A stretch of 64,000 bases of DNA from Scleropages formosus (GCF_900964775.1 NC_041815.1:8335443-8399442), one strand, 5' to 3'. Shown: positions 45,384 to 56,056, counted from the first letter of the stretch. The notes: a model not told the origin generated them from the letters alone. A program made the numbers and translations.

Positions 45384-46289
45384 TTACTGTCTTATTTCTT
45401 TTGTCCTGATACCATAAATTATTGGATTTAAACAGGTAGGCACAAGCAAATACATTGTACTGATCGCCATATGACTATTTGATGACATGTCATTCTTTAT
45501 TCTGTAGGAAAGAAACGATGTTAAGGCCATAATTAAACCCACAAACATGACAATAATATGAGTGATGCATGTACTGAATGCTTTTTGACTGGATCTGCCT
45601 GATTTAAACAGAGAGACAAATATTCTAACATATGAAAGAGCAATTAAAAGGATATCAGCTGTTGAGATGAAAAAAACACCACATAGTCCTACAACACTGT
45701 TAACATATATGGGACCACATGCAAGGGTGACCAATGCCATGTGTTCACAGAAGCAGTGCTTAATCTCATTGGACTGGCAATATGACAAAGATCGAGCTAG
45801 GCCAACTATTGCTGAAATGAAAACCGCATTTCTGAGCATCGGTATAATTACAAATTTCAGGAATGCAGAGAATCTCATGTGTTCATTGTAATGGAGTGGA
45901 GTGCAGATGGCATAGAAACGATCCAGGGCCATCCACAGCAAGATAGTAGTCTGCACTGATGTAAAGAAATGAATGCAGAACATCTGAACCAGGCAACCCA
46001 TCAGAGATATATGGTTCCAGTTAAACAGGAGATTAAGAAGCATATTTGGAACAAAGGATATTGGTATAACCAAATCAACAAAAGCCATCACACAAATCAG
46101 CAGGTACATTGGAGAATGCAGAGCCCTGTGCGATAAGATTATAAATATAATCATGGAGTTTGCAGTGACTGACATTACAAACAAGAGGAAAAATGGGATG
46201 AAGAGAAGTTGTTTCCACTCTTTAGGTCCAGAGAAGCCACTTAATATGAAGTCCGTGTGAGAGATATTTCTTGCTGCATATTCCGACAT
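45384..46289 (-). CDS. Odorant receptor, OR-A subfamily, C-tail shortened
   Basis: Same start and motifs as the 36-kb gene: NIS at 8-10, LHSPMYLLIC, GC before TM3, MALDRFYAIC, CFCEHMALVTLAC, KAFSTC, NPIIYG. It reads 301 residues. A CAA-to-TAA change after TKEIRQ removes the last 15 residues of the cytoplasmic tail. All seven transmembrane segments remain, so the receptor could still work, but the loss may also be early decay. Around residues 208-217 it reads ISTADILLIALS, like the 56-kb fragment, where the 36- and 17-kb copies read LAADVLFIVVS; the eight base changes lie within about 45 bp. This patch looks like gene conversion. Regulation is not visible. Confidence 0.85.
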   Translation of the reverse strand: MSEYAARNISHTDFILSGFSGPKEWKQLLFIPFFLLFVMSVTANSMIIFIILSHRALHSPMYLLICVMAFVDLVIPISFVPNMLLNLLFNWNHISLMGCLVQMFCIHFFTSVQTTILLWMALDRFYAICTPLHYNEHMRFSAFLKFVIIPMLRNAVFISAIVGLARSLSYCQSNEIKHCFCEHMALVTLACGPIYVNSVVGLCGVFFISTADILLIALSYVRIFVSLFKSGRSSQKAFSTCITHIIVMFVGLIMALTSFLSYRIKNDMSSNSHMAISTMYLLVPTCLNPIIYGIRTKEIRQ

Positions 46290-46778
46290 CTTGCTGCACA
46301 GCGTGGCACTTTGAAAAAAACCTAGAGAAAGCGAAAAAAGTAAATGTTTAAATTAATTAGTATCTAGCAGTAACTTTTTTCGTCTATTGAAGAAAAGCAT
46401 TATTTCAAAATGTGAATCATAAAGCACAAACAGCTGTGCACATTCAGGTTTTATCTACAGGTATACAACAGAACTTTCTCCGCTACTTTCAAGGACCATG
46501 TACCCAAACATCGATATACATGATACATACATGTTAAACACTATAAAAAGTGAAAAATATACTGACCTAAGTTATAATTATGTTTGAAATAATTATTGAT
46601 TGATAACATTAATGATTTGGAAAAGGCAGCCCAGGATTTATTTTATACTTGATTTCACAATCTTTATATATTTAATTCAAAAGAAAAAAATCATTTGAAA
46701 AGCAATATGCATTTTCTTTTTCATACAGAGAGAAATAAAAAAAATGGCAAAAGTGTTTTACATTCCAGGTTCCAGTGT
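46290..46778 (-). repeat. OR-A 5' flank (unit 2)
   Basis: Sister of 36,951-37,437 with scattered differences. No gene. Confidence 0.55.
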
Positions 46779-46945
46779 TTAAAGCTGTGGCTCCTGCAGT
46801 CCAAAACCAAAACCCTCTTCACAGTGACATACCTGATATTCCAGCAAGTCCAACCTCCTGCTGCTTAAATCTACAGTTCTGTATTCCCTTGGTAGAGTGC
46901 TAGCTAAAGACAAGAGTAAACAAGAGTTCAACTCTCTGGGCTCAG
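46779..46945 (-). pseudogene. Unrecognised conserved coding-like block, shortened (unit 2)
   Basis: Sister of 37,438-37,605, identical in the part I compared, about 490 bp upstream of the OR-A start. Confidence 0.55.
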
Positions 46946-47725
46946 TGCCATCTGAGATGGACCGCAGCACAGGACACTTGTATTTTGTGGTCTGACGCGC
47001 GAACAATTCAAATAGTTTCTGGAAAAGAAAACCATCATGTTCTCCAGACCAAAGAGAAAAAAGGGTTATCCAAGCTGTTATCAGCATCAGGTCCAAAAGC
47101 CAGTGCCTGTCATGATACGGGGATTTGTCAGTGGCCCATGGCATGGGTGACTTGTAGATCTGTGAGAGCACCATTAATGCAGAGAGATATGAACAAAATT
47201 GTGGAACAACATATGCTGCCACCCAGAAGCCATTTTATCCAGGGGTGTCCCGACATTCTGCCCAGATTACAAGTGCATGACTGCTTAAGCAGAGTACTGT
47301 AACTAGATTGGCCTGCCTGCACTCCTGACTTGTCTCCGATTGGGAATGTGTAGCAAATTATGAAGCGCAAAATACGCTAAAGAAAGTCCTGTACCATTGC
47401 TTCACCGAAGACCTACATAATGGATGAAAGGGGGAAAATGATGCTTGCTTAACTTGCCCAAATACCTAAGTGTTGTTAAAAGATATGGTGACGTTACAAA
47501 GTGGTAAACACTCGACTGTTCCAATTCTTTTGGAACGTGCTGCAGGCAATTTCAGAAGAAATGCATATCTTCACAGCACTATGCAGCTGATATGTTAAAT
47601 TCCTTGTCTTTATACCGCTTTTGTTTGATTACAAATCAAAGTAAAGTTAATAATCGCTCGGTTTTGATTTCCTTAGCATTTTTCTTACTGTCCCAATTTT
47701 TTTTGGAATTTGGGCTGTACAAAAG
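46946..47725 (+). mobile_element. Tc1-like transposon remnant spanning the unit 2/unit 3 junction
   Basis: Sister of 37,606-38,385 with the same internal loss. Confidence 0.8.
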
Positions 47726-48149
47726 TGCATTTAACAACAAAGACCTTTAAATTCTCTGAGGCAAGGTCAACACCTAATTATCCCTCAAAAGTGCATTACC
47801 ATTGACTGCTTCATATATGGACCAATTTACATGAATTTAAATATTTCAAGTTTGCGTTGGTCAGCTATTGGTGTTATGTTCAGTCTTTTGTTTGAACTGC
47901 GACATTTGAAAGCAGTGCCTTCAGGATAGATTATTATACACTGCAAGAATATGATATGGTTATCAAAGCAAACAAGGGAGTTTATTTCATGAAACTGAGG
48001 TCTGACAGGCCTTTGATTTGGATCCCTCATGAGTTGGACAAGCAAGTGGCCAGAGGTGGAGAAGCACAGAAGTTCTGGTAAGGTGTAGGGATTGGCCAGG
48101 CTCTGCAGGTATTGGGTGCTGGTCCTTTGACCATTTTTGATTGTAACCA

Positions 48150-48366
48150 ATAGGGGGTGCGGTGGCGCAGTGGGTTGGGCCGCAGTCCTGCTGTCCGGTG
48201 GGTCTGGGGTTCGAGTCCTGCTTGGGGTACCTTGCGACGGACTGGCGTCCCGTCCTGGGTGTGTCCCCTCCCCCTCCGGCCTTACGCCCTGTGTTGTCGG
48301 GTAGGCTCCGGCTCCCCGTGACCCCGGATGGGACGAGCGGTTCTGGAAATGTGTGTGTGTGTGTGT
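48150..48366 (+). mobile_element. SINE family 1 with target-site duplication (unit 3)
   Basis: GATTGTAACCA flanks it at 48139-48149 and 48367-48377. This is the clean form of the insertion that is absent from unit 1. Confidence 0.95.
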
Positions 48367-49447
48367 GATTGTAACCAGTAGGCGGCAGGAAGCCAATGTC
48401 TGGGGGCTGTGACAAATGTACTAGTTCTTGAGATAAGAGAACTGTAACTTGGGGTATCTGGTTTCAATAGTCTTTTTTTTTTCTGTAACTCTGAATTAGA
48501 GTCTGCACAAGAGAGGAGAACGAGGACAGTTTTAACCCCCTTGGGCTCTTGAGCTCCAGAGAAAGTCCCTTTTCACTGTCAAGCAAGGACTTAAAGAGGA
48601 GAATCATGGCAACTGAATGTTAGTTTATGTTTGTTAGGTGTATGTGTTATGGTGGCATAGCTACCAGCATAGTAAGTAGAGGTAGGTTTTACTGCATGTG
48701 TACATGATATTTGGTAAAGGTATTGCGTTATGGTACATTCTGTATGTGTGTATATCCTGCAAGTCACAAAGACATACAGAAAGTCTTTGGCAGGTCAGTC
48801 ACAACTTGTGCAACAGCTTTCTACATCAGTTGAAGAGGCGTGATGGCGCAGGCCGGAGACTAGAGAAGAGGGAGTCGAATAATCCAAGGGAGCTAGGTGT
48901 ACCGTGATGTGAGACATTAACACATATAAAAATTCAAATGCAATGGAACAAACACTTTACACAATTTAACAATCCATGAAAAAGTTGAATTTTCATCACG
49001 GAAGCTCCATGTGACAGCAAGAAGAAATATACACAAACATGTTGTATTGTTGTTAAAGAATTTCGAAGGAATGAAAAGCAGAAAGAAGAGCTGGTCAGTG
49101 TGAACTGATGAGAGTTTAATTGTTACAAAGCAGTAGCAAAATAAATACATAGTTGACGTTTATTACAAGATCCACAAGCTTGACAATCAGAACACTAACT
49201 GGAAGGCATTGACCAAACGTGACCAAATGATGATAAAGGAATATATATCAGGTAACAGTTCAGATAACAATGACGTGAGCTCAGACATGGAACCCACACA
49301 AACAGGGGCCTTCCGCCATCTAGTGAGGTCTCCTGACACCAAAGGCACACTGATGTCATTTGGCAGAGTCACAAAGATAACTGCACTTTATTGACCACCA
49401 AAAAAGCAGCTAACAGAAAAAAAATGTTCAGTTGGTTATTTAATAGA

Positions 49448-49556
49448 GGCATCTGGTAGTGTAGTGGTTAGAGCTGCTGCCTTTGGATTCACGGTTGCTG
49501 GATTGAATGTCTCCTACTACTGTAGTACCCTTGAGCAAGGCACCCTACCCTAAATT
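49448..49556 (+). mobile_element. SINE family 2, cut at the duplication edge (unit 3)
   Basis: Head and CTGTAGTACCCTTGAGCAAG are present. The sequence breaks after CCTACCCTAAATTGC, giving the right edge of the duplicated unit. Confidence 0.8.
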
Positions 49557-50371
49557 GCATCAGCTACATGAATTCATTCAAAGATCAGGTTATGTTCTGT
49601 AAAATTCTTTTGTAGCTACAGACATACTTTGTAAGCTTTATTGTAATATGTACATGGACTATGAGATGTATTAAGATTGAAACAAGTATAAGATAGCTGA
49701 AAATAAAAAGGCATCTCCAGTTCATCTTACAAACATGCAGTTTTTTTGTCTCTTTATTGATCGACACATGCAGAACAAGTCCTATATTCCTATTTTATTT
49801 TAGTGTGTTTTATTGGCATCAACTACCTAGCATTGTAATCACTAGTGGCATTTGTTCCACATCAAAAATGCATTGAAGAAAATGTAGAGAAAAGTGAAAA
49901 AAATACAACTGAAAGACGTAAATTGGGAAATATTTGTATCATTGGAAATTTGCCACTTAACTGGTTATAACAACAAACAGCAGTGTAGTATAGTCTCTCT
50001 AGTATTAATGTCACACAACGCTTATAACCCAGTTGAAAGCCATAAGGTTACTCAATACCAACCACACTGACAGCTGAGCACAAAGACTAACTTCCTTTGT
50101 GTTTCTTTATATATTGTCCTGATTTTTTGTGTTTCCTTTCCCCAAGTCAACATTCTCTTGAACAAGTGTTCCCTGATTAATGTATAAGGGTTTTAGAAAA
50201 TTAGGCTCAGGTGTTTTGATGGAACTAGTTTCCTGCTTCCAAGGATTACCCATGAGTGTTGTTTTTCCTTCTGCTGGTCATTTAGAAGTTGCAGCCTAAT
50301 TGTGTTAACAGTGGTGCAGGAAGTGATTAGGACACATCCTTGTTTATCACTGGTCCTCATTACGTACATGT

Positions 50372-50452
50372 TGAAACCTACCCTGCTTTGGTTCCTGACA
50401 AACGATCCTGCACTTGGGACTAGCTATTCCTGTGTTCTCAGTTCCGTGTGAC
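50372..50452 (+). mobile_element. LTR end remnant
   Basis: CGATCCTGCACTTGGGACT and an ending ...CGTGTGACA recall the 3' ends of the gypsy LTRs here (CACTTGGGT near 56,630 and 60,580). Only about 80 bp survive. Fossil. Confidence 0.45.
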
Positions 50453-50663
50453 AGTAATTGTCTTGGATAGGGCTTCAGCTAAAGTCAGTGTATGCACTGT
50501 AAGGCGAAGGAGGTTCAACTCCAGGCAGTATTGGTACAATGCTTGATGTCAGTGACGGAACTGTGATATGAGTTTACACTGGTACAGCATACCACAGCCA
50601 AGCTGAACCTTTTGTCAAACTTCTACAGATGCTCTTCATCCGAAAACTATTTTGATGTGACTT

Positions 50664-50884
50664 TATGGGTGCGGTGATGCAGTGGGTTGGACCGGGTCCT
50701 GCTCTCTGGTGGGTCTGGGGTTTGAGTCCCTCTTGGGGTGCCTTGCGGCGGACTGGCGTCCTGTCCTGGGTGTGTTCCCTCCCCCTCCAGCCTTACGCCC
50801 CGTGTTACCGGGTTAGGCTCCAGTTCCCCTGCGACCCTGTATGGGACAAGCGGTTCAAAAAATGTGTGTGTGTGTGTGTGTGTG
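50664..50884 (+). mobile_element. SINE family 1, absent from the sister spacer
   Basis: Inserted after TTTTGATGTGACT, which in copy 2 (about 25,100) continues without a SINE. Confidence 0.88.
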
Positions 50885-51068
50885 TACGTGAGAGTCAACA
50901 GACAGAGACCCAAATTTACTTATTTGGGAAACCTAATTTTTTTTTTTTTTTAAAAAAGGTATACTTTATTTGACATAGGAAACTGAAAAGGGGGACTAAA
51001 GCATAATTCAATTATGTTTCAGTTTCTTATCAGTTTATTTTTAAAATTAATGGCATACAGTTTTTGTT

Positions 51069-51247
51069 GGGGAGTGCAGTGGTGCAGTGGTTTGAAACTG
51101 GACCTTCTCTCCTGTGGGTCTGGGGTTTGAGTCCCGCTTGGGGTGCCTTATGATGGACTGGCGTCCCGTCCTGGGTACGTCCCCTCTCCCTCCAGCCTTC
51201 TGACCTCGTATGAGATAAGCGGTTCAGATTGAGTGTGTGTGTGTGTA
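51069..51247 (+). mobile_element. SINE family 1, internally deleted, absent from the sister spacer
   Basis: Head and (TG)n tail are present and about 30 bp of the body is missing. The corresponding site near 25,197 is empty. Confidence 0.85.
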
Positions 51248-51409
51248 CTTGTAATGTCATACAAATATTTTGAATGCAGGCAACAAAAGAAACTGAAACT
51301 AATATCTGAATCGGTGGGTGGTATCGATTACACTATTTTACTGTACAAAATAAAGTACAGTAGATTAAGCTTTCACTGCTGACACATTTAAATTTATCCC
51401 TTTATTTGA

Positions 51410-52268
51410 CCTCACCTTGAACATTTTTAGAATGGCATTCCTTATTTCCTTGGTCCGGACTCCATAAATAATGGGGTTTACAGTAGCAGGAAAAATTATG
51501 TACAGCATACCTAAAAAGGTGTTAATGTCCGTTGCACTATCAATGCTGATGCTTTGTGACAGAAATGTACAGGTAAAAGGCCATCATAACAATCAGGTGA
51601 GTACTGCAGGTGTGGAATGCTTTCCAGCTGTCCTCCCCTTCCGCAGCATGCAGAACAACGCTGAAAATCCGCATGTATGAGAAGGCAATGATGGAAATGT
51701 CAATGCCAACAAAAACAACAATCACTGCCAGGCCTATGTTGTCATTCTTATCCTTATTTCCACATGCCAGCCTAACAAGGGCCATGTGGTCGCAGTAGCT
51801 GGGCCTGATGATGTTTGACCTGCAGAATGCAAAAGAGCAGGCAAAAACCACTAAGATGGACATGAACAAGCTGCTCCTTATCAAGTTCAGGGCTACAGAC
51901 ATTAAGTGCAGCGGTGTTCACAATTTCCACATAGCACAATGGATTGAAAATGGCCACCAATGGCCATAAGCAGGAGGACGGTGGACTCCGCGGAGGAAAA
52001 AAGTGAGTGAGAAACACTGGAGTTATGGACCCTTCCATGGGAGATTTCATCCCAGTCAAACTGAAAACCTAAAAGCATATTTGGCACAATCACTGCAGGG
52101 ACAACTATGTTCACAACGGCCAAAGATGATATATATGTAAGTACGGAAAGAAATAGATTGGACTGTGCAAATTCTGACTTTTTAATCACAATCACTATTA
52201 ATAAATTGCCAAATAAAGCCAGAATATTTCTATTATATTTATAAATATTCTAATATATATATAATATT
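51410..52268 (-). pseudogene. OR-B odorant receptor pseudogene, 3' part; split by a LINE
   Basis: From the 3' end: SIDSATDINTFLG, PATVNPIIYGVRTKEIRN (TM7 and tail), then in other frames MAFYL, KAFHTCSTHLIVM, VGIDISIIAFSYMRIFSVVL, SYCDHMALVRLACG, SILVVFACSFAFC, the TM3 region and, up to about 52,195, SSLAVVNIVVPAVIVPNMLL. It keeps TM5-TM7, which units 1 and 2 have lost, so it shows what the complete subfamily looked like. It carries several frameshifts plus the shared extra base before the LHSPMY motif. The N-terminus lies beyond the LINE at 55,560-55,642. Confidence 0.88.
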
Positions 52269-55200
52269 CTTCTTCTTCTTCCTCCGCTTTTATCCGGGGG
52301 CGGGTCGCGGGGGCAGCAGTCCGAGCAGAGTCCTCCAGACTTCCCTCTCCCCGCACACCTCCTCCAGTTCCTCTGGGGAAACCCCAAGGCGTTCCCGGGC
52401 CAGCCGGGAGACATAGTCTCTCCAACGTGTCCTGGGTCTGCCCCGAGGCCTCCTCCCAGTGGGACAAGCCTGGAACACCTCACCAGGGAGGCATCCAGGA
52501 GGCATCCGGAACAGATGCCCGAGTCACCTCAACTGGCTCCTCTCGATGCGGAGGAGCAACGGCTCTACTCCGAGCTCCTCCCGAGTGACTGAATTCCTCA
52601 CCCTATCCCTAAGGGTGCGCCCAGCCACTCTGCGGAGGAAACTCATTTCTGCCGCTTGTATCCGCGATCTCATTCTGTCGGTCATGATCCAGAGTTCATG
52701 ACCATAGGTGAGGGTAGGAACGTAGATCGACCGGTAAATTGAGAGCTTTGCCTTACGACTCAGCTCCCTCTTCACCACAACAGACCGGTACAATGATCGC
52801 ATTACTGCAGACGCCGCACCGATCCGTCCGTCAACCTGCCGCTCCATTTTTCCCTCACTCGTGAACAAGACCCCGAGATACTTAAACTCCTCCACTTGAG
52901 GGAGCAACTCCCCCCTAACCCGGAGGGGGCAATCCACCTTTTTCCGACTGAGAACCATGGCCTCGGATTTGGAGGTGCTGATTCTCATCCCCGCCGCTTC
53001 GCACTCGGCTGCAAACCTCCCCAGTGCACGCTGCAAGTCTTGACTTGATGAAGCCAACAGGACCACATCGTCCGCAAAAAGCAGAGACGAGATCTCGCGG
53101 CCACCAAAACAGACACCCTCCGTTCCCTGGCTGCGCCTAGACATTCTGTCCATGAAGATAATGAGCAGAATCGGTGACAAAGGGCAGCCCTGGCGGAGTC
53201 CAACATGCACCGGGAACAGGTCTGACTTACTGCCGGCAATGCGAACCAAGCTCCTGCTCCGGTCATACAGGGAACGAACAGCCCGTAGCAACGAGCCCCG
53301 AACCCCATAATCCCGAAGTACCTCCCATAGGATGCCACGAGGGACACGGTCGAATGCCTTCTCCAGGTCCACAAAACACATATGGACTGGTTGGGCAAAC
53401 TCCCACGAACCCTCCAGCACCCTAGTGAGGGTATAGAGCTGGTCCAGTGTTCCACGGCCAGGGCGAAAACCGCATTGCTCCTCCTGGATCCGAGGTTCGA
53501 CTATCGGTCGGATTCTCCTTTCCAGTACCCCCGGCATAGACTTTCCCAGGGAGGCTAAGGAGTGTGATCCCCCTGTAGTTGGAACACAACCTCCGGTCCC
53601 CCTTCTTGAAAAGAGGGACCACCACCCCGGTCTGCCAGTCCAGAGGCACCGTTCCCGAACTCCACGCGATGCTGCAGAGGCGTGTCAGCCAAGACAGCCC
53701 CACAACATCCAGAGACTTGAGAAACTCGGGGCGGATCTCATCCACCCCGGAGCCTTGCCACCAAGGAGTTTTTTGACTACCTCAGCAACTTCAGCCAGGG
53801 TAATGGACGAGTCCCCCTCCAAGTCCCCAGTCTCAGCTTCCTCTACGGAAGGCGTGTCGGAGGGATTGAGGAGATCCTCAAAGTACTCCTTCCACCGCCC
53901 GAGGACATCCTCAGCTGCGGTCAGCAGCGCACCACTTCCACTGTAAACAGTGTTTGTGGAACACCGCTTCCCCCCTCTGAGTCGCCGGACGGTTTGCCAG
54001 AATCTCTCTGAGGCCGACCGAAAGTCTTCCTCCATGGCATTGCCGATCTCCTCCCAAGCCCGAGTTTTTGCCGCGGCGACTGCCAGAGCCACGCTCCGTT
54101 TGGCCTGTCAATACCCGTCAGCTGCTTCAGGAGTCCCATGAGCCAGCCAGGCCCGATAGAACTCCTTCTTCAGCTTGACGCCATCCCTTACCTCCGCTGT
54201 CCACCACCGTGTTCGGGGATTCCCGCCGCGACAGGCGCCGGAGACCTTATGGCCGCAGCTCCGAACTGCCGCCCCGACAATGGAGGCGTGGAACATAGTC
54301 CATTCAGACTCAATGTCCCCAGTCTCTCTCGGGACCTGGTTGAAGCTCTGTCGGAGGTGGGAGTTGAAGACCTCTCTGACAGGGGCCTCCGCCAAACGTT
54401 CCCAACAGACCCTCACTATGTGTTTGGGACTGCCAGGTCTGTCCAGCTGTTTCCCCCACCATCGAATCCAACTCACCACCAGGTGGTGATCAGTTGACAG
54501 CTCAGCCCCTCTCTTCACTCGAGTGTCCAAGATATATGACCGAAGATCAGAAGAAACGACTACAAAGTCGATCATCGACCTCCGACCTAGGGTCTCCTGG
54601 TGCCAAATGCACTGATGGACACCCTTATGCATGAACATGGTGTTCGTTATGGCTAAACCGTGACTAGCATAGAAATCCAATAACAACTCACAGCTCGGGT
54701 TCAGATCAGGGAGGCCGTTCCTCCCAATCACGCCCCTCCAGGTGCCACTGTCGCTACTGACGTGGACGTTAAAGTCCCCCAGTAGAACGACAGGGTCCCC
54801 AGTGGGAGCGCTTTCCAGCACGCCCTCCAGGGACTCCAAGAAGGCCGGTTACTCTACACTGCCACTAGGCACATAAGCACAAACAACAGTGAGAGACTGT
54901 CCCCTGACCCGAAGGCGCAGGGAGATGACCCTCTCCTTCACCGGGGTAGACTCCAACACATGGCGGCTGAACTGGGGGGCTATTAATAAGCCCACAGCTG
55001 CCCGCCGCCTCTCACCCTGGGCAACGCCAGAATAGTGGAGAGTCCACCCTTGGTCGAAAAGAGTGGTTCCAGAACCCAAGCTGTGAGTGGAAGTGAGCCC
55101 GGCTATATCTAGACGGTATCTCTCAACCTCGTGCACTAGCTCAGGCTCCTTCCCCGCCAGTGAGGTGACATTCCAAGTCCCAAAAGCCAGAGTTGGCGCT

Positions 55201-55490
55201 CGAGGTTTGGGTCGGCTGGGCACTCGGCCCCGACCACCGCCCAAATCACAATGCACCCACCCCTTACGGTCTCTCCGGCAGGTGGTGAGCCCACTGAAGA
55301 GCAGCTCCACGTCATGGCTTCGGGCTGAGCCCGGCCAGGCCCCATGGGCATAGACCTGGCCACCAGGCGCCACCCCTCCCACCCCCAGGCCTGGCTTCAG
55401 GGTGGGGCCCAGGTGACCCCATACCGGGCGGGGTAAAGGGAAGCCTTGATTTTATTTTCTTCGTAAGGGGTTTTTGAAAAAAAACCCCCT
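52269..55490 (-). mobile_element. APE-type LINE, copy 3, near full length with 13-bp target duplication
   Basis: TATATATAATATT flanks it at 52256-52268 and 55491-55503. Right to left it has a short 5' part, the endonuclease ([38 protein letters not shown]), the RT ([33 protein letters not shown]) and, unlike copy 1, the C-terminal part (MPPGCLPGEV, GRPRTRWRDYVSRLA) and a (GAA)n tail. The reading frame has two stops (SVE-stop-PAF near 54,849 and a Trp-to-stop near 54,108) and two one-base frameshifts (near 53,750 and 53,530). LTSTH replaces the usual LQETH of the endonuclease. 5' truncation is slight. The insertion site is empty in units 1 and 2. Confidence 0.93.
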
Positions 55491-55642
55491 TATATATAAT
55501 ATTATTACCATATATATACTAGGGCAAAAAAATGAAGAAAATGGTAAGAAAAGCAACCGCCTGTACTTGTAGAGTTCTGGAAATCCTACAAAAATAAACC
55601 TGGTGTATGGGACAAGTTGGTTGGATGAAGTTTTTCAGCCAT
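55491..55642 (-). pseudogene. OR-B N-terminal piece beyond the LINE
   Basis: ATG at 55642, MAEKLHPTNLSHTPGLFL, one-base shift, VGFPELYKYRRLLFLPFSSF, then the AT-rich tract into which the LINE inserted. Belongs with 51410-52268. Confidence 0.85.
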
Positions 55643-56056
55643 GTCACTTTGGTTTCTTGACCTGAAATGTGTTTGACAGAGAAAAATATGACACAGAGGT
55701 TTAGGGTGTAACTTTTCAAATATGTGTGGTTGTCAGGGGGTTAGGGGATAAGACATGCGTGGTCATGACTTCTCCCACCTGCCTATTGTTACACCAACAT
55801 TGAGAGTTAAACCACATTAAACATGCTGCATAGTCCAGTGCATATGAAACTGTTTTATAAAACTAAGTAAAATGCCAAACTTAATACTCTAGCATTCTCT
55901 TTTTCCTTCTTACGGAATGTCAGTAAATCATGCTTGTGCTGAGAGGAAAGAAAATATTCCAGTTCAACTTTCAACAAGTCCATCAGCCTTCCTCTCAACA
56001 ACCTTGTATAAAAGCTACACACTTAAGCCACAAGCACACACAGGATAAACAGATGC
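55643..56056 (-). repeat. OR-B 5' flank, third copy
   Basis: Sister of 34,576-35,020. It ends at the palindrome. Confidence 0.65.

Larger units (their letters stand above)
37791..47121. repeat. Tandem segmental duplication, unit 2
   Basis: About 9.3 kb. It differs from unit 1 by an extra SINE plus a ~320-bp local duplication (38,480-39,362), by microsatellite lengths, and by clustered differences in the OR-A gene. Elsewhere long stretches are identical. Confidence 0.92.
47122..49560. repeat. Tandem segmental duplication, partial unit 3
   Basis: Follows unit 2 collinearly to about 49,556, where it stops inside a family-2 SINE and switches to another spacer copy. The last 600 bp are more diverged from units 1 and 2 than the first 1.4 kb. 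Confidence 0.88.
49560..51409 (+). repeat. OR spacer, direct copy 3
   Basis: Related to 13.3-15.36, 22.8-25.37 and 61.5-63.9 kb (landmarks CATCAACTACCTAGCATTGT and GGACACATCCTTGTTTATCA), but shorter. The part between about 23,580 and 24,910 of copy 2 is replaced by a short LTR-end-like piece at 50,372-50,452. Confidence 0.75.

Noticed and set aside
28988-47121. The tandem units as an assembly artefact
   Set aside because: Not excluded, but the units differ by a SINE, a local duplication, microsatellite lengths and a conversion-like patch, which argues for real copies.
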